A stretch of DNA of 64,000 nucleotides, from contig NZ_CALUWY010000002.1 in assembly GCF_944324615.1 (NCBI RefSeq), positions 1-64,000 on the forward strand. The letters are read 5' to 3'. The notes below the pieces were generated by a model. That model did no database searches and was not told the DNA's origin. It was given only the letters and a program-made list of their open reading frames with translations. A program made the translations under genes and the position numbers. Positions 36,544 to 45,354 of the stretch are shown here, one piece after another (the first letter of the stretch is position 1; each line of letters begins with the position of its first letter). Source of the DNA: an uncultured Mailhella sp. GTDB lineage: Bacteria; Desulfobacterota; Desulfovibrionia; Desulfovibrionales; Desulfovibrionaceae.

Positions 36544-38259
36544 ATGAAACAGACGAATATCGACCATCATATCAAAGCGGACGTACTCATCATCGGCGGC
36601 GGTTTCTCCGGTCTCTGGGCAGCCATCAGCGCACGTGAACATGTGGAAAACGTTGTCCTTGTCGACAAGGGACCCGCCGACTGGGGCGGTCTCGGTACCG
36701 CTTCCGGCGGCGACTTCCAGTGCGTGCAGGACACGACAGTGGAAGCCGCACTGGATGACGTCGTTTATTACTATGACGGACTCTGCGACCAGCCGCTGGT
36801 CAAGCATATACTCGAACAATCCTATGAGCGCTTCCAGCACTATGAACGTCTGGGAGTACAGTTCGCCCGAGACGAAAATGGCACGCTGCTTGCCATTCCG
36901 CAGCGCAACCTCAAGCACATGAAAATGCTGCTCATCCGTCCGTACGGTACCGGCGGCCCCAGCATGCGTGACGCGCTGGTCCGTGAAGCCGACCGTCTCG
37001 GAGTACGCCGCATCTGCCGCGTAGCCATCACCGATATTCTCAAGGATGACGCTGGCGAGGCTGCCGGAGCTGCCGGATTCCATACTCAGAGCGGCGAAAC
37101 CTTCGTTTTCGAGGCTCCCTCTATTGTGCTCGCCACAGGTGGCGGCGGCTGGCGCCCTTCGTACATCACCATGTCCAACTCCACGGGTGAAGGCGGCTAC
37201 CTGGCCTACAAGGCAGGTGCGGAACTGTCTCATAACGAATTCATGAACATATGGATTCAACCCGTCGTGTTCTCCTGGGAAGGACAGACAGGTCTGCTGC
37301 CTCTGGGGGCCCGCCTGGTCAACAAGGACGGCGAGGACTTCATGAAGAAGTACTACTCCGAAAAACTCGGTCCCAACACCGACACCACCTACAATTCCCG
37401 GGGCATGGCTTTCGAAGCCAGGGCCGGCAGAGCCCCCATCTTCTTCGACACTACCCCCATGACCAAAGAAAATGCCAAGCTGATGGAGCCAGTCCGTGGC
37501 TGGGCCAAGATCAATTATGATCGTCTCGTCAAGGAACACGGCATGAAGTTCTTCGACGGCAAAACGCGCTGGATGCCCCAGATCATGTGGCACAGCGGAG
37601 GTCCCGTCACCGGACTCGACTATGAAACCACCATTCCCGGCATGTTCGCCGCCTGCCGATGCAAAGGCTTTGACCCCGGCGTCTATATGGGAGGCTGGGC
37701 ACTCTGCACCACCGCCGTTACAGGATATATCGCCGGAGCCAATGCGGCCCGCAGAAGCCGGGACAAAAAGAATGCCGTGAATATGACTCAGGCCTGCGAA
37801 GCCCTCAGGGAAGCCATGGCCCCCATAGGCAGGAAGGGGATCGACACCAAGGATATCATCCGTGAATCTCAGGAAATCGTCTATCCGGCCGACGTCTGCC
37901 TCATCAAGAGTGAAACAAGCCTGAACAACGCCCTCAAACGCGTGGACTATGCCAACGAACTGGCCGCTCGTATGATGGCCAAAGACCCCCGCGATCTTTG
38001 CAAGTACTATGAAGCAAAGACCATGCTCATGCGCTCCGAACTATTTGTCCGCTCCTCTCTGCTGCGTAAGGAATCCCGTGCCGGTCACTACCGCGAAGAC
38101 TACCCTGAGCGCAACAATGACGAATGGCTCGCCTGGCTGCATGTGCGTCGGGGCGAAGACAATCAGCCTGTCTTCTCCAAGGTCCGTGTACCCGTAGAAG
38201 AATACCCCGTGCAGCCTTACCGCTACTACATGGACAACTTCACCTTCCCCAAGAAGTAA
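36544..38259 (+). CDS. Fumarate-reductase/AprA-superfamily flavoprotein
   Basis: 571 residues, cytoplasmic (no signal peptide). The FAD-binding N-terminus is ADVLIIGGGFSGLWAAISA (about residues 12-30). The capping and C-terminal regions follow the succinate dehydrogenase/fumarate reductase/APS reductase layout, with WHSGGPVTG near 350 where fumarate reductases have HYTMGG. FrdA-type HPT and catalytic Arg motifs are not evident, so the substrate is probably not fumarate. There is no covalent-flavin or heme domain. AAGGAG precedes the ATG. It is coupled to the Fe-S/FAD gene and followed by an anion transporter. Confidence 0.8.
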   Translation: MKQTNIDHHIKADVLIIGGGFSGLWAAISAREHVENVVLVDKGPADWGGLGTASGGDFQCVQDTTVEAALDDVVYYYDGLCDQPLVKHILEQSYERFQHYERLGVQFARDENGTLLAIPQRNLKHMKMLLIRPYGTGGPSMRDALVREADRLGVRRICRVAITDILKDDAGEAAGAAGFHTQSGETFVFEAPSIVLATGGGGWRPSYITMSNSTGEGGYLAYKAGAELSHNEFMNIWIQPVVFSWEGQTGLLPLGARLVNKDGEDFMKKYYSEKLGPNTDTTYNSRGMAFEARAGRAPIFFDTTPMTKENAKLMEPVRGWAKINYDRLVKEHGMKFFDGKTRWMPQIMWHSGGPVTGLDYETTIPGMFAACRCKGFDPGVYMGGWALCTTAVTGYIAGANAARRSRDKKNAVNMTQACEALREAMAPIGRKGIDTKDIIRESQEIVYPADVCLIKSETSLNNALKRVDYANELAARMMAKDPRDLCKYYEAKTMLMRSELFVRSSLLRKESRAGHYREDYPERNNDEWLAWLHVRRGEDNQPVFSKVRVPVEEYPVQPYRYYMDNFTFPKK

Positions 38260-38273
38260 CCTCAGGTACCACG

Positions 38274-38298
38274 AAGGGCGGAGTACCGCTCCGCCCTT
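38274..38298 (+). terminator. Intra-operon hairpin before the transporter
   Basis: AAGGGCGGAG (38274-38283) pairs with CTCCGCCCTT (38289-38298), with a five-base loop and only a short T run. It is likely a partial terminator. Confidence 0.55.
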
Positions 38299-38315
38299 TC
38301 ATCTTGGAGAACAAA

Positions 38316-39701
38316 ATGCAGAAAAAGCTTGTCAGTTTCATCGGTATCGTTCTGCTCTCCCTTGCCCTGTATCTGCTGCCCACACCTGAAGGCCTGACGC
38401 CCAACGGACAGTACTCCATCATCTTCATGCTGGCCGCAGTGCTTTTCTGGGTGACGGAAGCCCTGCCCATCGCTTTCGCTGCCATTCTCTTCACGGTACT
38501 TCCGGCCATTTTCCACATTGCCCCCTGCCCAAAATGATGGGTAACTTCGCAACGCCCACGGTGTTCTTCGTTTTTGCCATGTTCATCGTGTCCATTGCCT
38601 TCCAAAACTCAGGATTCAGCCGCCGCATCGTGCTCTGGGCCAGTGTAAAGTCCAGGGGAAAGCCCGGCAAGCTTCTGCTTTATCTGATGATGGCAGGTGG
38701 CATTCTTTCCTCCATTCTTGCAGACATTCCCGTTATGGCCATGCTGCTGCCCGTAGCTCTGGTCATTCTTCAGAAAAACGACTGTATGCAGGGAGCCAGC
38801 TCCTTCGGCCGCGCCATGATGATAGGCCTGCCTTTTGCCTGCCTCATCGGCGGCGTCGGAACGCCGGCAGGTTCCTCCATGAACGCCATGACCATAGGCA
38901 TGCTCAAGGATACCGCCGGAGTCAACATCTCCTTCCTTGAATGGGCCTGTGTAGGCATGCCCATGGTGCTCATACTCACGCCCCTCGCATGGTTCTTCAC
39001 CATCAAGATCTATCCCCCTGAAATGGACAATCTCGTCGGCATGGAAACCGTGGAGGAAGAATACCGGCGTCTTGGAAAACTTCAGTCCAAGGAATGGAAA
39101 TTTCTTATCATCCTGCTCATCAACATGACTCTCTGGATGACCGACAAAATCCACGGCATCCCGCTTCCCATAGCGTGCGTGCTCGGTGCAACCGTATTTC
39201 TGCTGCCCGGCGTCGGTCTGATCGACTGGGGGGGAAGACAGCCACAAGATCGGCTGGGAAGTACTCATGGTCGTCGGCTCAGCAAACTCTCTCGGCGTAT
39301 TGCTGTGGGATCAGGGCGCCGCTTCCTGGATAGCCGCCAACTGTCTCGGCGGCATTGCCGGCCTGCCGTTGTGGCTGATGATTGCCGTCATCTCAGCCTT
39401 CACCGTAGCCGTACACCTGATCATCCCCGTAAACACCGCCATTGTGGCCGTCATGCTGCCTGCTCTTGTGGCCCTTGCCGGAACCATAGGCACCAATGCC
39501 GCCATTCTGGCCATTCCCATGGGATTCAGCGTATCCGCGGCACTGCTTCTGCCGCTCGATCCTGTGTCTCTGGTCTCCTACAACTCCGGCTACTATAAAA
39601 TGGGAGACATGTTCAAGCCCGGCATTTTCATTTCCATAGCCTGGGTCATTATCATGCCTCTTATCATGCTTGCCATTGCCAGGCCCATTGGTCTCATGTA
39701 A
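38316..39701 (+). pseudogene. DASS (SLC13-type) anion transporter with two compensating frameshifts
   Basis: Read with both shifts corrected, this is one 461-residue protein with about 11 membrane segments, including GGVGTPAGSSMNAMTIG and HLIIPVNTAIVAVMLPAL, which match the two SNT/NT-type motifs of divalent anion:sodium symporters. The frame breaks at a five-C run (38521-38525; six C would restore APLPKMMGNF) and again at a seven-G run (39228-39234; six G would restore WGEDSHKIGW). As given, translation from the ATG at 38316 (GGAGAAC upstream) stops at 38537. It is either a pseudogene or the product of two homopolymer sequencing errors. Confidence 0.8.
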
Positions 39702-39729
39702 GGTATCTCATCTCCAATTTTACAAATTT

Positions 39730-39760
39730 CCGACCTTTTCTTCCTTTTTGAAAAGGTCGG
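39730..39760 (+). terminator. Terminator after the transporter gene
   Basis: CCGACCTTTTC (39730-39740) pairs with GAAAAGGTCGG (39750-39760), with a nine-base T-rich loop. The trailing T run is weak. Confidence 0.6.
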
Positions 39761-39788
39761 ATTCCGTTCTTTCCCAACAGGAGCCTCC

Positions 39789-40541
39789 ATGTTCATATCC
39801 GAATTACTCTCTAAGCAGACTCAAACGACGCCATACGTCGCAAGAGAGTTTCCCGGGTATGTTTCCGCATGCCCACCTTTACGTTCCGTGCCTGGAGTGA
39901 TATCCAATACAAGCAATATATGGGAACAGGTACTCGATATTGCATATATGTTCACTCTTAAAAAAGGTGAAATCATATATCCTGACACTGGTGATATTGT
40001 ACCATTTTTATATCTTAAAAAAGGAAAAGTTTGTATTAATCAAATTAATGAAGAAGGAAAAGTATTCAATCCTCATTTAATTTTCTCAGGATCACTTATT
40101 TATGAAGCATTCTTCATTACAGAAGGACAGTTTCATGTTATGCCGATCAAAGCCCTCGAAGATTCAGAACTCTATATTTTTCCTAAAAATCTTACTTTTG
40201 AACATATTCTTGCAATCAATCCACTACTTGTAAAAAATCTTACATATTCTCAAGCCGTTAAAGATTTATGTTATTCAAAACTTTCGTGCATCAATATGTA
40301 TGTCAAGCCATTAAACAGAGTATGTCTTTTTATATATGAAATGTATATGCTTCACCAGAAAAAAACTATACATTCCTATATTACTCAGGCTGAACTGGCA
40401 CTTCTACTTAATATGCACAAAGTAACAATGTCAAACATTATCACGCATCTTAAAGAAAAGCATATTTTAAAATGTTTTACTAAAACAGAGCTGACTATTC
40501 TCAATCTTGAGGAACTGCACGCTCTTGCCCTGCATGAATGA
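39789..40541 (+). CDS. Crp/Fnr-family transcription regulator, very AT-rich
   Basis: 250 residues. A cyclic-nucleotide-binding-like beta barrel occupies about residues 50-150 (LKKGEIIYPDTG, FLYLKKGKVCINQ), followed by a dimer helix and a C-terminal helix-turn-helix (ITQAELALLLNMHKVTMSNIITHLKEK). Cys residues are few and not in an Fnr cluster pattern. Base composition is extreme: one 60-base stretch (40021-40080) has only 14 G/C. CAGGAG precedes the ATG. It follows the transporter and likely controls this reductase operon. Confidence 0.82.
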   Translation: MFISELLSKQTQTTPYVAREFPGYVSACPPLRSVPGVISNTSNIWEQVLDIAYMFTLKKGEIIYPDTGDIVPFLYLKKGKVCINQINEEGKVFNPHLIFSGSLIYEAFFITEGQFHVMPIKALEDSELYIFPKNLTFEHILAINPLLVKNLTYSQAVKDLCYSKLSCINMYVKPLNRVCLFIYEMYMLHQKKTIHSYITQAELALLLNMHKVTMSNIITHLKEKHILKCFTKTELTILNLEELHALALHE

Positions 40542-40616
40542 TGTTCCCGGAACGGTCATTCCATACCACGGTGCCTTTTCTGTCCTTCTTCTCCCTGAAG
40601 GAACACACTCAATTTC

Positions 40617-40662
40617 TGTCGCCGACAGTGTCGTCCCGCACGGCACGCCCCTGTCGGCGACA
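40617..40662. repeat. Perfect 12-bp inverted repeat between crp-like gene and copA
   Basis: TGTCGCCGACAG (40617-40628) and CTGTCGGCGACA (40651-40662) enclose 22 bases in a convergent intergenic region. No T tract. It may be a rho-assisted terminator or an IS remnant. Confidence 0.5.
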
Positions 40663-40760
40663 ATACTTTGTTCTGAAAAGGGATCTGTTTTTTCTACACA
40701 GACATCGGACGACCTTTCTCCGAAAGACAGAAAGACACCCCAGCTGTCTACGGCAAGGTT

Positions 40761-43052
40761 CTATTGGAAACGTCTCAGACGCAGGGCGTTGAGCACCACG
40801 GACACGGAGGAAAGGGACATGGCCGCCCCCGCCAGCATGGGCGACATGGCGGGGCCGCCGAAGAGAAGCAGCACCCCCGCGGCCACGGGCACGAGAAGCA
40901 CGTTGTAGGCAAAGGCCCAGAACAGACTGAGGCGGATGTTGGCAAGGGTGGCCCGGCCCAGAGAAAGCGCCGTCTTCACGCCGGAAAGACCGCGCAGAAG
41001 CACCACGTCCCCCGCTTCCATGGCCACGTCGATACCGGAACCCATGGCCATGCCCACATGGGCGCGGGCAAGCGCGGGCGCATCGTTGATACCGTCGCCC
41101 ACCATGCCCACGATGCGCCCTTCGGCCTGAAGCGCGGCAATGACCTTTTCCTTGCCGTCGGGCCGCACACCGGCCACCACCTCGTCGATACCGGCCTTTG
41201 CGGCCACGGCCCGGGCGGTGCGCTCGTTGTCGCCGCTCAGCATCATGACACGGCAGCCCATGGCCCGGAGGTCGGCAATGATGCCCGCCGTTTCCTCACG
41301 CAGAGGATCGGCGACGCCGAGCAGGGCGGCAGGCGTTCCGTCCACGGCAAGAAGAAGCGGCGTCTGCCCTTCGTCGGCCAGGGCAAGCAGGCGTTCCTTC
41401 CACCCGGAGGAAAGGCTGACGCCGTTTTCCTCTAGCAGGCCTTCATTACCGAGAAAAAGCGTGCGGCCGTTCACCGTGCCCGTAACGCCCTGTCCGCCCA
41501 CGGCCCTGAAGCCTTCCACCGCGGAAAGGGCAAGCCCCTTCTCCTGCGCCCCTTCCAGAACGGCCCGCGCCAGCGGATGTTCGGAAACGGCCTCAAGGGA
41601 AGCGGCAAGGGCAAGCGCCTCATCTCCGGCCATGCCTTCGGCCTGAATGCCCATGAGGCGGGGACGACCTTCCGTGAGCGTGCCCGTCTTGTCGAACACC
41701 AGCGTGTCGAGACGGCCGGAATGTTCCAGCGCGGTGCCGTTTTTCATGAGCACGCCGAGCTGAGCGCCGCGACCCGTGGCCACCATGATGGACATGGGCG
41801 TGGCAAGGCCCAGCGCGCAGGGGCAGGCCACCACCATGACGGAGACAAAGACGCGGAGAGCCTCGCCGAAGGGCAGATGCCCGGCAAAGAGCCACAGAAG
41901 CCCGGCCAGCGTGGCCACGGCAATGACGGCGGGCACAAAATACAGGCTGATGCGGTCGGCAAGGCCGGCAATGGGGGCCTTGGACCCCTGCGCCTCGCGC
42001 ACGAGATGAATGATGCGGGCAAGGGCCGTATCCGCGCCCACGCGCCGGGCCTCCATGACAAAGGAGCCGCTCACGTTCAGCGTGCCTGCGTTCACTTCAT
42101 CTCCGGCCGTCACATCCACGGGCATGGATTCGCCCGTGAGGCTGGACATGTCGAGGCTGGATGCGCCTTCGGCCACCACGCCGTCCACGGGAATGCGGGA
42201 GCCGGGCTTGATGAGCAGCCGGTCGCCGGGCATGACGGCCCGCACCGGAATTTCCTTCGTGCTCCCGTCCTCAAGCATGCGCTCCACATGCTCGGGCGTC
42301 AGCTCCATGAGACCGCGTATGGCTTCGGAAGTGCGCGTGCGCGATACGGCCTCCATATATTTGCCCAGGGAAATGAGGGCGATGAGCATGGCCGCCGATT
42401 CGTAGTACAGGCCTGCAACGCCCGCATGCACGGCCTCCGGCGAAGAGGCGGAAGCGATCTCGAACGTGCTCCACAGACTGTAGAGCAGCGCCGCCCCCGT
42501 ACCCATGGCCACCAGGGAATCCATGTTCGGCGCGCCGCGCAGAAGAAGCGGAATGCCGTGGCGGTAAAAATCGCGGCCCGACCAGATGACGGGCAGGGTC
42601 AGAAGAAGCTGGAACAGGGCAAAGCTCAGGGGGCTTTCGTGCATGTCCAGCCAGGAGGGCATGGGCAGGCCCCAGTGGCTTCCCATGGCCACGAACACCA
42701 GCGGCACGGCAAAAAGAAATTCCGTGATCAGGCGGCGGCGACGGAGGGCAAGATCCGCCCTGGTCTTTTCCTGCTCGCTTTCCCACAGGTCGTGCTCATC
42801 CACGTCGGGCGGCAGATAGGAAGCCTTGAAGCCCAGCCTGTTCACCCTTTCCGTCACTTCCTGAATGAAGGGTTCCAGTCCCTCATCCAGCGCGCCTTCC
42901 GCCGGGCGCACCTGCGCGGTGCCGTCGGCCAGACTCACGGTGGCGCTGTCCACATGCTCCATGCCGTTCAGCACTCTCTGCGAACGGGCGGAACAGGCCC
43001 CGCAGGCCATGCCTTCTATGCGGAACCTGAGAATTTCCGGGCGGGTTTCCAT
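40761..43052 (-). CDS. copA: Copper-translocating P1B-type ATPase
   Basis: 763 residues. One N-terminal metal-binding domain has GMACGACSA (about residues 14-22). Eight membrane helices are expected, with the CPC motif in VACPCALGLATP, phosphorylation site DKTGTLT, HP motif SEHPLA and hinge GDGINDAP. It exports Cu(I) from the cytoplasm. ATG at 43052 has AAGGAAAA eight bases upstream. It lies downstream of copZ on the same strand but behind a terminator hairpin. Confidence 0.95.
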   Translation of the reverse strand: METRPEILRFRIEGMACGACSARSQRVLNGMEHVDSATVSLADGTAQVRPAEGALDEGLEPFIQEVTERVNRLGFKASYLPPDVDEHDLWESEQEKTRADLALRRRRLITEFLFAVPLVFVAMGSHWGLPMPSWLDMHESPLSFALFQLLLTLPVIWSGRDFYRHGIPLLLRGAPNMDSLVAMGTGAALLYSLWSTFEIASASSPEAVHAGVAGLYYESAAMLIALISLGKYMEAVSRTRTSEAIRGLMELTPEHVERMLEDGSTKEIPVRAVMPGDRLLIKPGSRIPVDGVVAEGASSLDMSSLTGESMPVDVTAGDEVNAGTLNVSGSFVMEARRVGADTALARIIHLVREAQGSKAPIAGLADRISLYFVPAVIAVATLAGLLWLFAGHLPFGEALRVFVSVMVVACPCALGLATPMSIMVATGRGAQLGVLMKNGTALEHSGRLDTLVFDKTGTLTEGRPRLMGIQAEGMAGDEALALAASLEAVSEHPLARAVLEGAQEKGLALSAVEGFRAVGGQGVTGTVNGRTLFLGNEGLLEENGVSLSSGWKERLLALADEGQTPLLLAVDGTPAALLGVADPLREETAGIIADLRAMGCRVMMLSGDNERTARAVAAKAGIDEVVAGVRPDGKEKVIAALQAEGRIVGMVGDGINDAPALARAHVGMAMGSGIDVAMEAGDVVLLRGLSGVKTALSLGRATLANIRLSLFWAFAYNVLLVPVAAGVLLLFGGPAMSPMLAGAAMSLSSVSVVLNALRLRRFQ

Positions 43053-43150
43053 AGGTTTTCCTTTTTCGGCGCGCCCCTGAAGAGCGCGGATCTTGCGGCG
43101 CACCGCCCGTTCCCGGAAGGGAAAGAGCGAACGCCTCCGGATGAAACAGA

Positions 43151-43197
43151 AAAAATAAGCCCCGGAAAGGCACGGGCCATGCCCTCCCTGTCCGGGG
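43151..43197 (-). terminator. Terminator between copZ and copA
   Basis: CCCCGGA (43160-43166) pairs with TCCGGGG (43191-43197), with an inner GGCA/TGCC pair. On the minus strand it is followed by TTATTTTTT. It would lower copA expression relative to copZ. Confidence 0.65.
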
Positions 43198-43350
43198 CGA
43201 CAAGAAACGAATCTGCCGGAGGAACGGCATCCGCCGCCTTTCCCCGGCCGGGGCAGAAAATCGCCTTCCGCCGCCCCGGCAGAGCCGGAAAGACGGCAGC
43301 CTTCACGCCGCAGAAAAAGGCATGAAGGCGGAAGGAGAGCTGCCGTTATG

Positions 43351-43560
43351 TCAGCGGATGTTGACGACCTGGAAGCCGAGATCGTCCACAGCCTTCCTGA
43401 GCGTTTCGTCGGTCACGTTTTCAGCCGCTTCCATGGTGGCCGTTTTGGCGGCAAGATCCACCGCCACGCCGCTGACGCCGGAAATTCCGCACAGAGCCTT
43501 TTCCACATTGGCCGTGCAGTGGCCGCAGCGCATTCCTTCAATGGTCATGACTTTCTTCAT
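43351..43560 (-). CDS. copZ: Copper chaperone, heavy-metal-associated domain
   Basis: 69 residues, a single ferredoxin-like HMA fold with GMRCGHCTANVEKAL (Cys-X2-Cys at residues 12-15). It delivers Cu(I) to CopA. Promoter and operator lie in the divergent region shared with the HxlR-type gene. GAGGAGAAG precedes the ATG. Confidence 0.92.
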   Translation of the reverse strand: MKKVMTIEGMRCGHCTANVEKALCGISGVSGVAVDLAAKTATMEAAENVTDETLRKAVDDLGFQVVNIR

Positions 43561-43614
43561 GGCTGTCTTCTCCTCGTGTCGGGACGGGCAGAGCCCGGGC
43601 CGCCGCGTTTTCGT

Positions 43615-43643
43615 TTGACTTACCTTTCTTTTATAGCTATGAA
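43615..43643 (+). promoter_or_regulatory. Promoter of the HxlR-type gene
   Basis: TTGACT (43615-43620), 17-base spacer, TATGAA (43638-43643). It overlaps the copZ promoter on the other strand. Confidence 0.55.
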
Positions 43644-43657
43644 TATGCTATTCGCAA
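43630..43657 (-). promoter_or_regulatory. Promoter of copZ
   Basis: On the minus strand: TTGCGA (complement of 43652-43657), 16-base spacer, TATAAA (complement of 43630-43635). Confidence 0.55.
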
Positions 43658-43661
43658 GAAT

Positions 43662-43683
43662 GTACTTTTTTGATATATAGTAC
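43662..43683. promoter_or_regulatory. Operator candidate for the HxlR-type regulator
   Basis: Half sites GTACT (43662-43666) and AGTAC (43679-43683) flank 12 AT-rich bases. HxlR-family regulators bind GTAC-type dyads of this kind, and this one lies between the two divergent promoters and the regulator's start. Confidence 0.55.
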
Positions 43684-43699
43684 CTGAAAGGATACTGTT

Positions 43700-44095
43700 A
43701 TGAACGACGCGAAAGGCTGCTGTGGTCACGGCGGCGACCTTCCCTCCGGCGAAGAGCTTCACTGCCCCGTGGAAGCCACTCTCGGCATGATCGGCGGCAA
43801 GTACAAGACACTTATTTTATGGAAACTCATATCAGGGCCCATGCGCTTTTCGGAACTGCGGCGCACCGTGCCCGGCGCCACGCCCAAAATGCTCACGCAG
43901 CAGCTGCGCGAGCTGGAAAAGGACGGGCTTGTTCACAGGGAAATCTTCCCCGTGATTCCGCCGCGCGTGGAGTATTCGCTCACCGACTTCGGCCAGAGCA
44001 TACGCCCCGTGCTGGAAGCCATGTATGCCTGGGGAAGCGCCTGCCTCGAACGAAAGGGCCTGCGCGCCAACTGCTCCATGGAACCTCTGCCCTGA
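43700..44095 (+). CDS. HxlR-family winged-helix regulator with Cys/His-rich N-terminus
   Basis: 131 residues. The winged helix spans about residues 22-110 (CPVEATLGMIGGKYKTLILW, FSELRRTVPGATPKMLTQQLREL). An extra N-terminal stretch CCGHGG (residues 7-12) plus HC (21-22) could bind metal. It is divergent from copZ/copA with overlapping promoters, so copper or thiol stress sensing is a fair inference. HxlR members elsewhere sense aldehydes, quinones or redox state through one conserved Cys near the HTH (here Cys22). Confidence 0.85.
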   Translation: MNDAKGCCGHGGDLPSGEELHCPVEATLGMIGGKYKTLILWKLISGPMRFSELRRTVPGATPKMLTQQLRELEKDGLVHREIFPVIPPRVEYSLTDFGQSIRPVLEAMYAWGSACLERKGLRANCSMEPLP

Positions 44096-44207
44096 CCGCA
44101 TCTTTCCCCGGACTCTTCCGCGGAAAGTTTTTTCCCGCCCATTGCCGTAACGGCCGTCTTCGGCTAGAATCGCTCGTTATCAACCTTTTAACCACCCGGC
44201 CCGCATC

Positions 44208-45272
44208 ATGACCGCGCTCATCAGCACCATCGTTCTGGCCCTGTCCATCTCCGCCCTCTGCTCCACCATGGAAGCCATGCTCTATTCCATTCCGTGGACC
44301 ACCCTTGAAAAAATGAAGGAATCCGGCTCCCGCGCAGGCAGACTTCTCTACCAGATGCGCTCCAACGTGGATCAGCCCATTTCCGCCATCCTCACCCTGA
44401 ACACCATCGCCAACACGGCGGGCGCCTCTCTGGCGGGCGCACTGGCCGCAGGCGTTCTCGGCGCGGACAGCATGCCCTATTTCGCAGCCCTGTTCACGGT
44501 GCTGGTGCTTCTGTTCGGCGAAATCATTCCCAAGACGCTGGGCGTCTCCTACCCCGGCGGCCTGGGCCGTCTTCTGGCCTTCCCGCTTTTCATCATGACC
44601 GTCGTGCTGCGCCCGGCCACCTGGCTTTCCGGCCAGATCACAAAGCTCATCACGCCCAAGAAATCCGGCCCCGAAGCCACGGAAGACGACATCAACGCCA
44701 TGGCACGCATCTCGCGGCAGGCGGGCGTCATCCAGAGCTATGAGGAAACCGCCATCCGCAATATCCTTGCGCTGGATCAGAAGCGCGTGCACGACGTCAT
44801 GACGCCGCGCACCGTGGTCTTCTCCCTCCCCGAGGACTGCACCGTGGAACAGGCCTATGCCATCCCCTCCTTCTGGAACTTCAGCCGCATTCCCGTGTAC
44901 GCCGAAGACAACGAAGACATCGTGGGTCTCGTGCTCAGGCGCGACGTGGTGCTGCACCGCGATGCCGACGACGGCGAAATGCGCCTCGGCGACATCATGC
45001 AGCCCGTGCACTTCGTGCTGGAATCGCTCACCCTCGACAAGGTGCTCACCGAATTTCTGGAACGCCGTCAGCACCTTTTTGCCGTGCTCGACGAATTCGG
45101 CGGCCTTGCGGGCGTCATTTCCCTCGAAGACGTGATGGAAGAGCTGCTCGGCCGGGAAATCGTGGATGAAAGCGACGTGGCCGCCGACCTGCGCGCCGTG
45201 GCCAGAAGCCGCCGCGCAAGGACGACGGCTTCCGCCAGAGCCGAAAATGCCGCCGAGAGTAAACAGGAATAA
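44208..45272 (+). CDS. CNNM/CorB-type membrane protein (DUF21 plus CBS pair)
   Basis: 354 residues. The DUF21 membrane domain occupies about residues 1-150 (TLNTIANTAGASLAGAL, VLLFGEIIPKTLGV), then the CBS pair (MTPRTVVFSLPEDCTV, then FAVLDEFGGLAGVISLEDVMEELLGREIVDE). The C-terminal CorC/HlyC domain usual in longer relatives is absent. Members are linked to Mg/Co export or homeostasis. The ribosome site is poor, so the start at 44208 rests on the hydrophobic N-terminus. Confidence 0.87.
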   Translation: MTALISTIVLALSISALCSTMEAMLYSIPWTTLEKMKESGSRAGRLLYQMRSNVDQPISAILTLNTIANTAGASLAGALAAGVLGADSMPYFAALFTVLVLLFGEIIPKTLGVSYPGGLGRLLAFPLFIMTVVLRPATWLSGQITKLITPKKSGPEATEDDINAMARISRQAGVIQSYEETAIRNILALDQKRVHDVMTPRTVVFSLPEDCTVEQAYAIPSFWNFSRIPVYAEDNEDIVGLVLRRDVVLHRDADDGEMRLGDIMQPVHFVLESLTLDKVLTEFLERRQHLFAVLDEFGGLAGVISLEDVMEELLGREIVDESDVAADLRAVARSRRARTTASARAENAAESKQE

Positions 45273-45354
45273 TTCCTACTTGCAAGGTGGGCATAAATCT
45301 GTCAGAGTCCTTCCGGGGTGAAGAATGAAGCGGGGCGGACCCTGTTTTCCCCCC

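Noticed and set aside
38316..39701. Phase-variable transporter
   Set aside because: The runs are only C5 and G7, short for slippage switching, so error or decay is more likely; kept only as an option in the finding.
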